Shown here: positions 46,876-56,796 of the stretch, piece after piece
Numbering within the stretch: position 1 is the stretch's first letter
How the letters are laid out: each line of letters starts with the position of its first letter
NCBI RefSeq assembly: GCF_011290685.1
Contig: NZ_JAANYN010000002.1
Span: 62,001 to 126,000 of the forward strand
DNA: 64,000 bases
Direction of reading: 5' to 3'
Source of the DNA: Cyclobacterium plantarum
GTDB lineage: Bacteria; Bacteroidota; Bacteroidia; Cytophagales; Cyclobacteriaceae
Program-made: the position numbers and the translations under genes
Notes under the pieces: model-generated
Told to the model about the DNA's origin: nothing
The model's input: the letters and a program-made list of their open reading frames with translations, nothing else
Database searches by the model: none

Positions 46876-49764
46876 ATGAGCATCTCTATAAAGGCATACA
46901 GGTTATCCTTCTGGATGGCAATTCTGGGGTTTTTTCTTTTTAGTGCTCAGATCAAAGGCCAGAATACGGTATCCATCTCAGGAAAAGTAGTTGAATCCGA
47001 AACCAATGAGCCTTTAATCGGGGTCAATATTTTGGTTAAGGGTAAAGTTATCGGAACCATTACGGATGTGAATGGTAACTACAACCTTACTGTCAGCCAA
47101 GCCCCACCACTGACTTTGATTTTTTCCATGATTGGCTTTGCCAGTAAGGAAGTAGAAATAGCGGATAATGAGGTAAGCGGGCTACAGGTAATTCTGGAAG
47201 AACAAACCATGCTGGGTCAGGAGGTGGTAGTCTCGGCTTCCAGGGTGGAAGAAAGTATTCTGCAATCACCGGTAACTATTGAAAAAATGGATATCCTGGA
47301 TATCCGGGAAACAGCCAGCGATACGTATTACAAAGCAATTGCTAACCTGAAAGGGGTGGATGTGACCAGCACATCCATAAATTTTCAAATTTTAAACGCA
47401 AGAGGTTTTAATTCTACTGGCAATACCCGTTTTGTACAATTGACAGACGGAATGGACACCCAGGCCCCTGCCCTGAATTTTCCTATAGGTAACCTCAATG
47501 GCCCATCTGAATTGGATGTGGAAAGTGTGGAATTCATTCCCGGAGCTTCCTCAGCCCTTTATGGGCCCAATGCATTTAATGGAATTCTCCTGATAAACAG
47601 CAAAAGTCCCTTTGAATACCAGGGATTAAGTGCCTTTTACAAGCAGGGCATTAACCATGTTGCTGGAAGGGCAGGTGAGCCAGTTTCTCCTCAACCCATG
47701 TTTGAAGGATCCCTCCGCTATGCCCATGCATTCAACAATAAATTTGCCTTTAAGGTAAGTGCGACATTTATGGAAGCTGAAGACTGGTATGGAACCGACC
47801 AAACGGATCTCAATGCCGGAGCACAGGGAGATTTGTCATTTAATCCGGGTGAAAACAGGGTGCATGTTTTTGGAGATGAGGTTTCCAATAATATAGGTCT
47901 GCTGAGAAATGTCGGCGCCATACAACAACAAGCCAATGCTTTTGGACTGGGTGGTTATATTGCCAGTATTCCAGATCAGGTGGTTTCACGAACAGGCTAT
48001 GACGAGCGGGATCTGGTCGATTACGGGGCAAAAAACTACAAAGTAAGCGGTGCACTTCATTACCGGCTAAATGACAGCGCAGAATTGTCCTATACCCTGA
48101 ATTATGGTTCCGGCACATCGGTCTATACCGGGGCCCAACGCTACTCATTAAACAATTTCAATATTACCCAACACAAACTGGAGCTAAAAACAGACAATTA
48201 TTTTTTGCGGGCGTATACGACCAGGGAAAATTCGGGAGACTCCTACATTGCCGATCTGACAGGAGTGAATATCAATGATGAATGGAAGGGAAATGCCCAA
48301 TGGTTTGGGGAATATACATTGAATTACATGGGTGCACTGGCCCTTCAGCAAGTCTCTCCGGGAACCTTGGGGTCCATTGAGCAGCAAGCGGAGGCACATC
48401 GCTTCGCAAGGACTCAGGCAGATCAGGGCAGATACCTGCCTGGAACGAGCGAATTTCAAAATGCGGAACGAAATATCAGAGCTGATTTTATTCCCCAGGG
48501 TTCTTTGTTCAATGACCGGTCCAGAATGTATATGGCAGAAGGCCAATATGATTTTAAGAATGAAATTGATTTCATAGACCTTCAGGTTGGTGCTTCCTAC
48601 CGGATTTATGACTTGAGGTCCAATGGAACCATTTTTGCAGACGTGGAGGGAAATGATATTTCTGTTACGGAATTCGGAGGTTATACCCAGGCTTCAAAAC
48701 GAATTTTGGACGAAAAACTAAAGATCACCGGATCTGTCAGGTATGACAAGAATGAAAATTTTGAAGGACAGTTTAGTCCAAGAATTTCCGGGGTATTTAC
48801 AGAAGGGAACAATAATTTCAGACTATCTTATCAGACAGGATTCCGTATGCCCACTACCCAGGCCCAACACATCGATTTAAATGTGGTGTCAGCCAGGTTG
48901 ATTTCAGGGCTGCCCTACTACAGGGAAAAATACAATGTGTTTGAAAATGCCTTTTCCCTGGCTTCCGTACAACAGTATTCAGAAGCTGTAGCCGCAGGAG
49001 CCAGTCCCGTAGCAGCTTCTGCCACCAATCTTTTGGAACAGGTGGAGGACTTACCCGCATTAAGACCGGAACAGGTTAACTCCATAGAAATCGGGTACAA
49101 GGGTTTGCTTGCCGATAACCGGCTGCTGATTGACATGGCTTACTATTACAATATTTATAACGATTTTATTTCTCAAACAGCGATTAGAAAAGCACCTGGC
49201 CCTGTTTATCCAGGTGCCTCCCCAGCCACAGACCAGGGAGCCATCAATGCTGTGAATGCCCCTACCCTATTGACTCCGGTAACAATCCCGGGCCAGGAAA
49301 ACACCTTCCAGACCTATACCAATATTGTGGACAGGGAAGTCCGGGCACATGGTGCTGTGATTGGTATCACTTATAGCCTGCCCAATAATTACACCATAGG
49401 TGGAAATTACAACTTTAACCGCTTGATCACTGCGTTTGAAGAGGGTTTCCTCTCAGAATTCAATACCCCCGAACACAAATACAATATCAATTTCGGGAAT
49501 AGAAAAGTCGCCAAAAACATGGGATTCAACCTGAGCTACAGGTACCAAACGGCATTTCGCTGGGAATCCTCCTTTGCGCGGGGAGATGTACCAGAGGTAC
49601 ATAATGTGGACGCACAGGTATCCTACAAGCTGAGAAGTCTCAAATCAGTTGTAAAACTGGGAGGTTCAAATATCTTCAACAACAGGTATTTCCTGAATTT
49701 CGGGGGGCCCACTATAGGTGCCATTTATTACCTATCCATAACCTTTGATGAGTTGTTAAATTAA
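46876..49764 (+). CDS. TonB-dependent receptor with CarboxypepD_reg-like domain
   Basis: 962 residues. A signal peptide (1-28) is followed by a beta-sandwich extension (VSISGKVVESETNEPLIGVNILVKG, about 32-110), a plug with EEVVVSASR-type TonB region, LNARGFNS and VEFIPGASSALYGPNAFNG, and a 22-strand barrel ending in YYLSITFDELLN. It transports a ligand across the outer membrane using TonB energy. It is not of the SusC length or partner type (no SusD); instead it is followed after 11 bp by an SGNH-hydrolase lipoprotein, so the cargo may be an ester-linked or lipid-like molecule. Confidence 0.92.
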   Translation: MSISIKAYRLSFWMAILGFFLFSAQIKGQNTVSISGKVVESETNEPLIGVNILVKGKVIGTITDVNGNYNLTVSQAPPLTLIFSMIGFASKEVEIADNEVSGLQVILEEQTMLGQEVVVSASRVEESILQSPVTIEKMDILDIRETASDTYYKAIANLKGVDVTSTSINFQILNARGFNSTGNTRFVQLTDGMDTQAPALNFPIGNLNGPSELDVESVEFIPGASSALYGPNAFNGILLINSKSPFEYQGLSAFYKQGINHVAGRAGEPVSPQPMFEGSLRYAHAFNNKFAFKVSATFMEAEDWYGTDQTDLNAGAQGDLSFNPGENRVHVFGDEVSNNIGLLRNVGAIQQQANAFGLGGYIASIPDQVVSRTGYDERDLVDYGAKNYKVSGALHYRLNDSAELSYTLNYGSGTSVYTGAQRYSLNNFNITQHKLELKTDNYFLRAYTTRENSGDSYIADLTGVNINDEWKGNAQWFGEYTLNYMGALALQQVSPGTLGSIEQQAEAHRFARTQADQGRYLPGTSEFQNAERNIRADFIPQGSLFNDRSRMYMAEGQYDFKNEIDFIDLQVGASYRIYDLRSNGTIFADVEGNDISVTEFGGYTQASKRILDEKLKITGSVRYDKNENFEGQFSPRISGVFTEGNNNFRLSYQTGFRMPTTQAQHIDLNVVSARLISGLPYYREKYNVFENAFSLASVQQYSEAVAAGASPVAASATNLLEQVEDLPALRPEQVNSIEIGYKGLLADNRLLIDMAYYYNIYNDFISQTAIRKAPGPVYPGASPATDQGAINAVNAPTLLTPVTIPGQENTFQTYTNIVDREVRAHGAVIGITYSLPNNYTIGGNYNFNRLITAFEEGFLSEFNTPEHKYNINFGNRKVAKNMGFNLSYRYQTAFRWESSFARGDVPEVHNVDAQVSYKLRSLKSVVKLGGSNIFNNRYFLNFGGPTIGAIYYLSITFDELLN

Positions 49765-49775
49765 ACCCTGAAAAA

Positions 49776-51248
49776 ATGCATCGGAATATACAATACCTTT
49801 CTTTATTGCTCCTTTTGATATTGGGATCTTGTGATGGATTTTATGATTTTCCGGAACCAACTGATGCCAATCCCGATCCCGGACAGGCCGATTATAGCAA
49901 AGTTATTGCTATAGGCAGCTCGGTTACTGCCGGGGTAATGGATGGAGCTTTATACAATCGTGGTCAACAAAATTCATTTGTTGCTATTTTAGCAGAACAG
50001 CTCAAACAAGTCGGAGGAGGAGATTTTAACCTGCCTGATGTGAATGCAGAGGTAGGAGCTTATGTGTTGAGCCCTCCGGGTAGCAATATCGGAAGGCTGA
50101 TACTTAGGGTGGATCCCAATTCAGGATCCGTAATCCCTGCCCCTATTGTCCCGGGAAACCCATTGCAACCCTTTGAAGGAAACCGTGCTGAGATCAATAA
50201 CTTTGGGGTAAATGGAATGAATCTCGCAGCGGCATTATCCCCTCAAACAGGAAACATCAATGCCCCAGAGCATCCCCTATTTAACTTGCATTATGCACGT
50301 TTTGCCAGTAATCCGGGATCCTCTACATTGATTGGGGATGCTTCGGCCGCTTTGGCTGACGGAGGGACATTTTTTGTATTCTGGTTGGGAAAAAACGATG
50401 TTCTCCCCTACGCCCTTCAGGGAGGTGCCAATGACCTGTTGTTACCCAGTGATGAAGATTTTGAGCAACTTTACAATACGGCTCTGAACAGCATGCTACA
50501 GGCCAATACCCAGGCAAAAGGTGCCGTTGGAAATATCCCTGATTTGAATAGCCTTCCTTTTTTCAGCACCATTAGTTGGAATGCGTTGCCCCTGAACCAG
50601 GCTTTTGCCATTTTGGCAAATGGGGCCTTTGAAGATTACAATCTGGCACTAAATCAGGCGCAACAAGAAGGATTAATTTCAGCGGAAGAAACCAACCTAC
50701 GCAGCATAAGCTTTCAGCCTGGTCTGAATGGGTTTGTCATGGAAGACAAAACCCTGACCGATCTCAGTGGTATGGGAATCCCGTCCATACGTCTGAGCCG
50801 GCAAAATGACAAAGTAGCTTTAACCCTGGCTACGGTGCTTGGCGAAACGGTAGGCGGTAACCAAACATCCATCATAGGAGTTACCGTTCCTGTAGGTGAT
50901 GAGTTTGTACTTTTGCCTCAGGAACAGGAATTTTTGGAGGAAAAAATCAATACCTTTAATGGCATCATTCAAGCAGCAGTAGCTGCTCAAAGCGAAAGGT
51001 TGGTGCTTGTGGATGTCAACGACTTTTTAGACAAGGTAGCGTCTGGAAGCATCAATGCAGGATCGGTACCTTTGACCAATTCCATCATTCCTCCCAATGG
51101 CGGGTTTTCTGTGGATGGGGTGCATACCAATGCCAGGGCAAATGCATTTCTGGCCAATTACTTTATAGATGCGCTGCAAGCAAAGTGGGGAAGCAGCATT
51201 CCAAAAGTTAATCCAAATGCCTTTATCGGCAATGATCTTCCGAGGTAA
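49776..51248 (+). CDS. SGNH/GDSL hydrolase lipoprotein
   Basis: 490 residues. The lipobox LLILGSC puts the acylated Cys at 19. SGNH blocks are AIGSSVTAG (nucleophile S49; the usual GDSL is GSSV), FGVNGMNLA, WLGKNDV (GxND) and DGVHTNARA (catalytic Asp and His). The protein is longer than a minimal SGNH hydrolase. It is presumably on the outer membrane, hydrolysing an acyl ester of the ligand taken up by the upstream TonB receptor; that coupling is inferred from the 11-bp spacing. Confidence 0.88.
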   Translation: MHRNIQYLSLLLLLILGSCDGFYDFPEPTDANPDPGQADYSKVIAIGSSVTAGVMDGALYNRGQQNSFVAILAEQLKQVGGGDFNLPDVNAEVGAYVLSPPGSNIGRLILRVDPNSGSVIPAPIVPGNPLQPFEGNRAEINNFGVNGMNLAAALSPQTGNINAPEHPLFNLHYARFASNPGSSTLIGDASAALADGGTFFVFWLGKNDVLPYALQGGANDLLLPSDEDFEQLYNTALNSMLQANTQAKGAVGNIPDLNSLPFFSTISWNALPLNQAFAILANGAFEDYNLALNQAQQEGLISAEETNLRSISFQPGLNGFVMEDKTLTDLSGMGIPSIRLSRQNDKVALTLATVLGETVGGNQTSIIGVTVPVGDEFVLLPQEQEFLEEKINTFNGIIQAAVAAQSERLVLVDVNDFLDKVASGSINAGSVPLTNSIIPPNGGFSVDGVHTNARANAFLANYFIDALQAKWGSSIPKVNPNAFIGNDLPR

Positions 51249-51261
51249 CCTGACAAACCCA

Positions 51262-51867
51262 ATGGAAAATACAGCAGCCATTATCCTATCTGCGGGAAAT
51301 TCCAGTAGGCTGGGAAAACCAAAGCAACTTCTGAAATATAAGGGAAAGACTTTAATTGAAAGGGCCATCCTAACTGCTCAAAATACAGGTTTCCATCCCA
51401 TAATTGTGGTAACCGGTGCCTACAAAAATGAAATAGAGCAGCAAATCAGCCATTTAGGAACTGTGATCGTTGAGAATCCAGATTGGAAGCTGGGAATGGG
51501 CACTTCTGTGAGTCTTGGGATAAAAATGCTTCAAAAATCAGCGAAGGCGAAGCTGGCTCTCATTATGTTGTCCGATCAGCCTTTTGTTGAGAAAAAGCAC
51601 CTGGATGAGCTGATAAGGGTAAAAAACCAGCATGAAAAGAAAATAGTTGCCTCCCTGTATAAAAACAGGCTTGGAGTCCCGGTCTTATTTGATCAAAGCT
51701 GTTTTGCCAGCCTTGAAAAACTTAAAGGGCCCGAAGGTGCCAGAAAAATCATCAATTCGGAAGACGATCATACTGCTTCGGTGCCATTTGACCTTGGAAA
51801 TATCGACATTGATACCTTAAAAGACTATGAAGCTTTGCTGGCTGGTAATCTGGCCCATTTTGATTGA
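51262..51867 (+). CDS. MobA/MocA-like nucleotidyltransferase
   Basis: 201 residues from the ATG at 51262 (an ORF from 51169 would overlap the hydrolase gene). The signature IILSAGNSSRLGKPKQLL is the NTP-binding loop of the NTP_transf_3 family, followed by LIMLSDQPFV with the metal-binding Asp. Members transfer CMP or GMP to molybdopterin (MocA, MobA) or act on other small molecules. No molybdenum-enzyme genes are in the window, so the substrate is uncertain. Confidence 0.85.
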   Translation: MENTAAIILSAGNSSRLGKPKQLLKYKGKTLIERAILTAQNTGFHPIIVVTGAYKNEIEQQISHLGTVIVENPDWKLGMGTSVSLGIKMLQKSAKAKLALIMLSDQPFVEKKHLDELIRVKNQHEKKIVASLYKNRLGVPVLFDQSCFASLEKLKGPEGARKIINSEDDHTASVPFDLGNIDIDTLKDYEALLAGNLAHFD

Positions 51868-51868
51868 T

Positions 51869-53185
51869 TCAGGCCCACTTTTTAATGGAATGGCCTTTAA
51901 AGGCATAAAACATCAGGTAAAGATAGCAGGGAACCAGTACCCAGTATGCTTCTCTTAGTCCAATTTCATCGGCAAAATAACCATAAATCATTGGCAAAAT
52001 AGCATTTCCGCAAAGCCCCATTATCAAAATGGAAGCTCCCAGTTTGGTAAATTTGCCCAGACCATCCAAAGCCAGTGGCCAAATCCCTGCCCAAACTAAT
52101 GAATTAGCCAATCCAAGGAGTACCACAAACCAAATGGAGATATCCACCTGCATGCCCAAAAAATCTACTCCTCCCTGTATCCATAAGATAGCAAAAGTAA
52201 AAATCAGGCCCATAGTGGTGAATGCTTTCAATACAGTGACCTGAGAAAGAAACCTGGGAATGACAATGATTCCGAAAATATAACCGGCAATCATCGCCGC
52301 AAGGGTGTAGGACGGAAAAACCTTGGCATCCAATAATGAGATATTCATAGAGATGGCGTAACTCATGATCGTATCGATGGCGATCACCTGTGTACCCACA
52401 TGAAGGAAAATGGCCAGGGCTCCTAATATCAAGTGGGGAAACTGCAGGATATATGACTTATTGGCATTGGCCTTGGAAACTGTTTCCGTTTCATTCTCCG
52501 TATTGATCTCGGGTAAAGGTGAAATTCTGACCAAAATCCCCAAAATAACCAAGACTGTTCCCACGATGGCGTAGGGAATGATCACCCTACTGATCAACTC
52601 ATCCAGGAATATGTTTTTTTCCAGTTCACCCATGGCTGGCAGCTGAGAGATGACCTCATCATCCGATACCCTTAGTATCACAGCAGCAAAAATCAAAGGA
52701 GCCAATATCCCGGCTCCCTTATTCAAAATGCCCATGATGCTGATCCGCTGCGCCGCACTTTCCTTTGGGCCAAGAATGGTTATGTAGGGGTTAGCTGCCG
52801 TTTGCAAAACCGCCAATCCTGCGCCTATCATAAACAGTCCCAAGAGGAATAATTCATAAGTTCTACCCATGGCAGCAGGTACGAAAACGAAAGCACCAAG
52901 AGCCATGACCCAAAAACCAACCATCATCCCTTTTTTAAATCCTACATTTTTCAACAAGTAAGAGGCTGGGACGGAGAAAATGAAGTAGGAAATATAAAAT
53001 GCAAAAGCAACCAGATAAGACTGAAAATTATTCAGTTCACAGGCTATTTTAAAATAAGGAATCAAAATAGCATTGACCCAGGAAACAAATCCAAAAATAA
53101 AAAACAAACCACCAATTATGGCGATGGATATATAGGTTTGTTTTGGGTTTAATGAACCAATTTCAACGGTCTGGGTCTTCTGCAT
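51869..53185 (-). CDS. Sugar MFS permease (FucP/NagP-like)
   Basis: 438 residues with 12 hydrophobic helices and the FucP-family features FGFVSWVNAILIPYFK, QTAANPYITILGP and ANSLVWAGIWPLAL. This family imports fucose, glucose, galactose or N-acetylglucosamine with protons. It is 15 bp downstream of nagB and in the same orientation, so an N-acetylhexosamine is the most likely cargo (inference). Confidence 0.88.
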   Translation of the reverse strand: MQKTQTVEIGSLNPKQTYISIAIIGGLFFIFGFVSWVNAILIPYFKIACELNNFQSYLVAFAFYISYFIFSVPASYLLKNVGFKKGMMVGFWVMALGAFVFVPAAMGRTYELFLLGLFMIGAGLAVLQTAANPYITILGPKESAAQRISIMGILNKGAGILAPLIFAAVILRVSDDEVISQLPAMGELEKNIFLDELISRVIIPYAIVGTVLVILGILVRISPLPEINTENETETVSKANANKSYILQFPHLILGALAIFLHVGTQVIAIDTIMSYAISMNISLLDAKVFPSYTLAAMIAGYIFGIIVIPRFLSQVTVLKAFTTMGLIFTFAILWIQGGVDFLGMQVDISIWFVVLLGLANSLVWAGIWPLALDGLGKFTKLGASILIMGLCGNAILPMIYGYFADEIGLREAYWVLVPCYLYLMFYAFKGHSIKKWA

Positions 53186-53200
53186 TTTCTATTCAAACGA

Positions 53201-53953
53201 TCAATTAAAAGATACTTTTTGACTTAAAAGCGAGGCTGATGCTTCATCCAGGTAAAGGGCACAATCAGGATGCTGCTGAAGAATACTGGCCGGAAATTCA
53301 GGACTTACCTTATTTTCCAGGCAGGATTTTACAGCATGCGCCTTTCTTTCATCAGGAACAGAACAAATGATTTTGTTTGACTTCATGATTTGCTGGATAG
53401 ACATACTGATGGCTTGCTTTGGCACTGCCTCCAGGTTAGGAAACCACCCTTCGCCCAATTGTTGTTTACGGCAGTCCTCATCGAGATCTACCACCAGATA
53501 AGGCACTTCAGTAGAGAAATTAGCAGGTGGGTCATTGAATGCCAAATGTCCGTTTTCTCCAATACCCACCAATGCCACATCTATGGGTTGTGCTAAAATC
53601 AGCTTTCCCAATCGCTCTGTTTCTTCTTGTGGATCTTTTTCTCCATCAATCAGGTGATAGGCCTTTAACTGCTTCACTTCATCCAAAAACCTTTCCTTAA
53701 GGTATTTCCGGAAACTGGCCGGATGGGTAATGGGCAATCCCAGATATTCATCCAGGTGAAACATGGTTACTTTGCTCCAATCTATTTCCTGATGGGTCAA
53801 TAAAGTTTTGATCGTTTCAAATTGACTGGTTCCGGTGGCAAGAATAATATTGGCAGACCCTTTACTATTAATGGCTGCGAGGATGGCCTTAGCAGCATGG
53901 TCTCCTGCCAATTTACCCATTTCCAGCGGATTTTTTCGCTTATAAATTTTCAT
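53201..53953 (-). CDS. nagB: Glucosamine-6-phosphate deaminase (NagB-type)
   Basis: 250 residues. Catalytic regions are present: [12 protein letters not shown] (general base D68) and [14 protein letters not shown] (H136; E133 and D141 take the places of the enterobacterial Asp and Glu, a conservative change seen in other phyla). The enzyme turns glucosamine-6-phosphate into fructose-6-phosphate and ammonia. It sits between the GH109-like gene and a sugar permease. No nagA deacetylase gene is in the window, so GlcNAc-6-P deacetylation must be encoded elsewhere. Confidence 0.9.
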   Translation of the reverse strand: MKIYKRKNPLEMGKLAGDHAAKAILAAINSKGSANIILATGTSQFETIKTLLTHQEIDWSKVTMFHLDEYLGLPITHPASFRKYLKERFLDEVKQLKAYHLIDGEKDPQEETERLGKLILAQPIDVALVGIGENGHLAFNDPPANFSTEVPYLVVDLDEDCRKQQLGEGWFPNLEAVPKQAISMSIQQIMKSNKIICSVPDERKAHAVKSCLENKVSPEFPASILQQHPDCALYLDEASASLLSQKVSFN

Positions 53954-54056
53954 TCAAATGGTTTATTGATGATAATAAATCTTAAAAGTGGTGGAAAAAG
54001 GGGGCAAAAGCAAAATCTTTTTTAGGATTGGCTGGTTTTCCCTTCCAGACCTGTGT

Positions 54057-55454
54057 TCATCTCGTCAAAATATTGGTATTTCCGCCTTTGCTCAATTCCA
54101 CATCTACAGGCTGATTGTTTCGCCAGGCACCTCTAGTAAAATCGGGTACATCAATGTTTTCACTTCTGTTGGCTACAGACCATTCACTCAAAGGGGCGAT
54201 AGCGCTCCAGCTAGCAGCATCATAAACATCCATATCCAGAGGGATGCCATTTCTAAGGCAATCTATCAAACGCCAATCCATCAAAAAATCCATACCACCA
54301 TGGCCGCCAATTTGTTTGGCAAATTCACCGATTTTTTTTACAATAGGAGGATAAAAACCCTCTTCCAATTCCTTCATGGCTTCTTCAGACAACCAGCCTT
54401 CATGACCGGTTGATATTTTGCCCGGTTCCGGATATTTTTGAGCATAGGCTTTTGTGCCACTGATGGTATGCAGCCTGGAATAAGGCCTGGGAGAAGTGAC
54501 ATCATGTTGCAACATAATGGTTCGTCCCCGATGCGTTTTAATGGTTGTGGTATTCATATTGCCCCGAAAGCTTTTTCCCGCAAGTTCCTTGTAAAAATCG
54601 TCCTCAGCGGCAAGTGCTTTGGCTTTTTCTCCCATCATGAAGTCATCGCTTGAAACGGCTACCAGATAATCCATTTGATCACCCCGGTTGATATTCATGA
54701 TCTGGGCTACAGGGCCCAAACCATGGGTGGGGTAAAGGTTTCCGTTGCGCAGGTTTTGCTTTAGCCGCCACATATCGTAATACTTGGTCTTGGAAAAATT
54801 ACCCTCCAAAATATCGTGGATATAGGCCCCTTCTCCGTGAATGATCTCCCCAAAATAACCTTGCCTGGCAAGATTTAGGGTGAGCAACTCAAAAAAATCG
54901 TAGCAGGTATTTTCCAGCATCATGCAATGCTTTCTGGTTTTTTCGGAAGTTTCTACCAGCTGCCAGCATTCATCCAGGCTTATGGCTGCAGGAACTTCCG
55001 TAGCCGCATGTTTGCCCTGCTCCATGGCATATACCGCCATAGGTGCATGCAGGTACCAGGGAGTAGCGATATAGATCAGGTCTAAATCCTCGGATTCACA
55101 CATTTTCTTCCAGGCCTCTTCTGACCCGGTATAAACTGCAGGTTTATGGGGGGTATCTTTTATCCTATCCTTTACATGTGCTATTCTTTCCGGTCTGAGA
55201 TCACACAAAGCTTTGATCTCTACCCCTTCGATTTTGCTCATTCGCACCACTGCTCCCGGCCCCCGGTTTCCAAGACCTACAAAACCTATCCTTACTTTTT
55301 CCAACGGCGGTGCTGCAAAACCACTCATATTGAAATTGGCTAAAGCCGCCCTTCTCTTCGTAGGGGCAGCCTTTACTTCTGAAGACCAGCCAGATAAACC
55401 CGCCAAGCCAAGCAAGCTTCCAACTTTTAGAAAATCTCTTCTATTCTTTTTCAT
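54057..55454 (-). CDS. GH109-type Gfo/Idh/MocA protein (alpha-N-acetylgalactosaminidase-like)
   Basis: 465 residues from the ATG at 55454 (MKKNRRDFLKVG, a Tat signal); another ATG lies at 55463, and longer upstream readings are not credible. The Rossmann motif VRIGFVGLGNRGPGAV and the family-specific NGNLYPTHGLGPVAQIMNI and HGGMDFLMDWRLIDCLRNG segments match GH109, glycosidases that use a bound NAD to cleave alpha-N-acetylgalactosamine. Clustering with nagB and a sugar permease supports amino-sugar release. Specificity for GalNAc rather than another sugar is not shown here. Confidence 0.87.
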   Translation of the reverse strand: MKKNRRDFLKVGSLLGLAGLSGWSSEVKAAPTKRRAALANFNMSGFAAPPLEKVRIGFVGLGNRGPGAVVRMSKIEGVEIKALCDLRPERIAHVKDRIKDTPHKPAVYTGSEEAWKKMCESEDLDLIYIATPWYLHAPMAVYAMEQGKHAATEVPAAISLDECWQLVETSEKTRKHCMMLENTCYDFFELLTLNLARQGYFGEIIHGEGAYIHDILEGNFSKTKYYDMWRLKQNLRNGNLYPTHGLGPVAQIMNINRGDQMDYLVAVSSDDFMMGEKAKALAAEDDFYKELAGKSFRGNMNTTTIKTHRGRTIMLQHDVTSPRPYSRLHTISGTKAYAQKYPEPGKISTGHEGWLSEEAMKELEEGFYPPIVKKIGEFAKQIGGHGGMDFLMDWRLIDCLRNGIPLDMDVYDAASWSAIAPLSEWSVANRSENIDVPDFTRGAWRNNQPVDVELSKGGNTNILTR

Positions 55455-55468
55455 CTTGATCATTAACA

Positions 55469-55476
55469 CAAATTTA
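55469..55476 (-). promoter_or_regulatory. Candidate -7 element for the GH109-nagB-permease operon
   Basis: On the minus strand TAAATTTG matches TAnnTTTG, 14 nt before the ATG at 55454. No matching -33 TTG was seen. If real, the leader is very short, and it argues against longer upstream starts. Confidence 0.35.
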
Positions 55477-55625
55477 CAAAAACCAACCATTGGCACTTCA
55501 TACCAGTATCCAATGCAAGGAATAAAAATACTTTTTAAATTCAGAAAAATAAAATATATTGGAAGCAATCCTTTAAATCAAAGGAGATTTACAAGTAAAA
55601 ACCCATTTTACCTAATATATTAATC

Positions 55626-56792
55626 ATGAATAAAACCACTCAAGAAGGCCTCAAAAAAGATCCGGAACTGGAGTCCCCTATTTCTGCAGACCCGACAAAA
55701 TCCAGGCGATTACTATCCATTGATGCCCTGAGAGGCTTTGATATGTTGCTGATTGCAGGAGGGGGTACATTTCTGGTCTTGTTAAAAGGTAAAACAGGAA
55801 TAGCGGCGCTGGACTGGATAGCAGATCAACTTACCCATCCGGAGTGGAACGGTTTTACTTTTTATGATTTTATCTTTCCCTTATTTTTATTCATTGCCGG
55901 GGTGTCCCTGACTTTTTCATTAAATAAGGGCAGATCTATGGGTTTTTCGAAATTCAACCTCTACAGGAAAACATTTATCAGAATGCTGATTTTGATTTTA
56001 TTAGGCATTCTCTATAAAAATGCCCCCATCCCATTTTTTGAACCGGATCAGATAAGGCTGGGCAGTGTACTGGGCAGGATTGGATTGGCCACTTTTGTAT
56101 CTACCCTTTTGTTTTTAAACCTTGACTTTACCAAACGACTTGTCACAGGCCTGGGCATACTGTTGTTGTATTACGCGGCTTTATATTTAATCCCTGTACC
56201 TGGTTTTGGCGCAGGAGACCTGAGCATAGAAGGAAACCTGGTAGGCTGGTTTGACAGGACCTTCCTTCCGGGAAGAATGTTACAGGGGAACTATGACGAA
56301 TTGGGAATTTTAACCCAAATACCAGCCTTATGCCTTACCCTTTTTGGCACACTGGCCGGGGAAATTCTGGGTAAAGCCTGGCTGGATAACCGAAAAATTA
56401 AATACCTTGCCCTGGCGGGAATTTTGGGAATCGCTGTCGGTTTACTTTGGAGCCTGCACTTCCCGATCAACAAACACCTTTGGACTAGCTCATTTATCCT
56501 TCTGACTTCAGGAATAGCGTTCTTGTTTCTATTGATGTTTTATTTGGTCATTGATGTTTGGAAAATCAGAAAATGGGCCTTTTTTTTCCAGGTTATTGGT
56601 CTGAATTCGCTCACGGTTTACTTTGCCTACAGCTTTATCAATTTCAATTACACCAGCACCAAGTTATTTGGTGGCCTATATGCTCCACTTCCAGAGGATT
56701 GGCATCCCGTATTTCAGGCATTTGGTGCATTTATGTTGGTTTGGATTTTTCTTTACATCCTTTATCGCCTTAAAATATTTGTTAAAGTGTAA
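55626..56792 (+). CDS. DUF5009/HGSNAT-like membrane acyltransferase
   Basis: 388 residues with about ten transmembrane helices. RRLLSIDALRGFDMLLIAGGG and FTFYDFIFPLFLFIAGVSLTFSL are the conserved blocks of the bacterial relatives of heparan-alpha-glucosaminide N-acetyltransferase (COG4299). The human enzyme acetylates terminal glucosamine across a membrane using cytoplasmic acetyl-CoA; the bacterial role is unproven. Its divergent position next to the amino-sugar operon fits a glucosamine-related substrate. Confidence 0.87.
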   Translation: MNKTTQEGLKKDPELESPISADPTKSRRLLSIDALRGFDMLLIAGGGTFLVLLKGKTGIAALDWIADQLTHPEWNGFTFYDFIFPLFLFIAGVSLTFSLNKGRSMGFSKFNLYRKTFIRMLILILLGILYKNAPIPFFEPDQIRLGSVLGRIGLATFVSTLLFLNLDFTKRLVTGLGILLLYYAALYLIPVPGFGAGDLSIEGNLVGWFDRTFLPGRMLQGNYDELGILTQIPALCLTLFGTLAGEILGKAWLDNRKIKYLALAGILGIAVGLLWSLHFPINKHLWTSSFILLTSGIAFLFLLMFYLVIDVWKIRKWAFFFQVIGLNSLTVYFAYSFINFNYTSTKLFGGLYAPLPEDWHPVFQAFGAFMLVWIFLYILYRLKIFVKV

Positions 56793-56796
56793 GTAA

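Noticed and set aside
46876-51248. SusC/SusD-type polysaccharide utilisation pair
   Set aside because: The receptor partner is an SGNH hydrolase, not a TPR-rich SusD lipoprotein, and the receptor lacks SusC-specific length.
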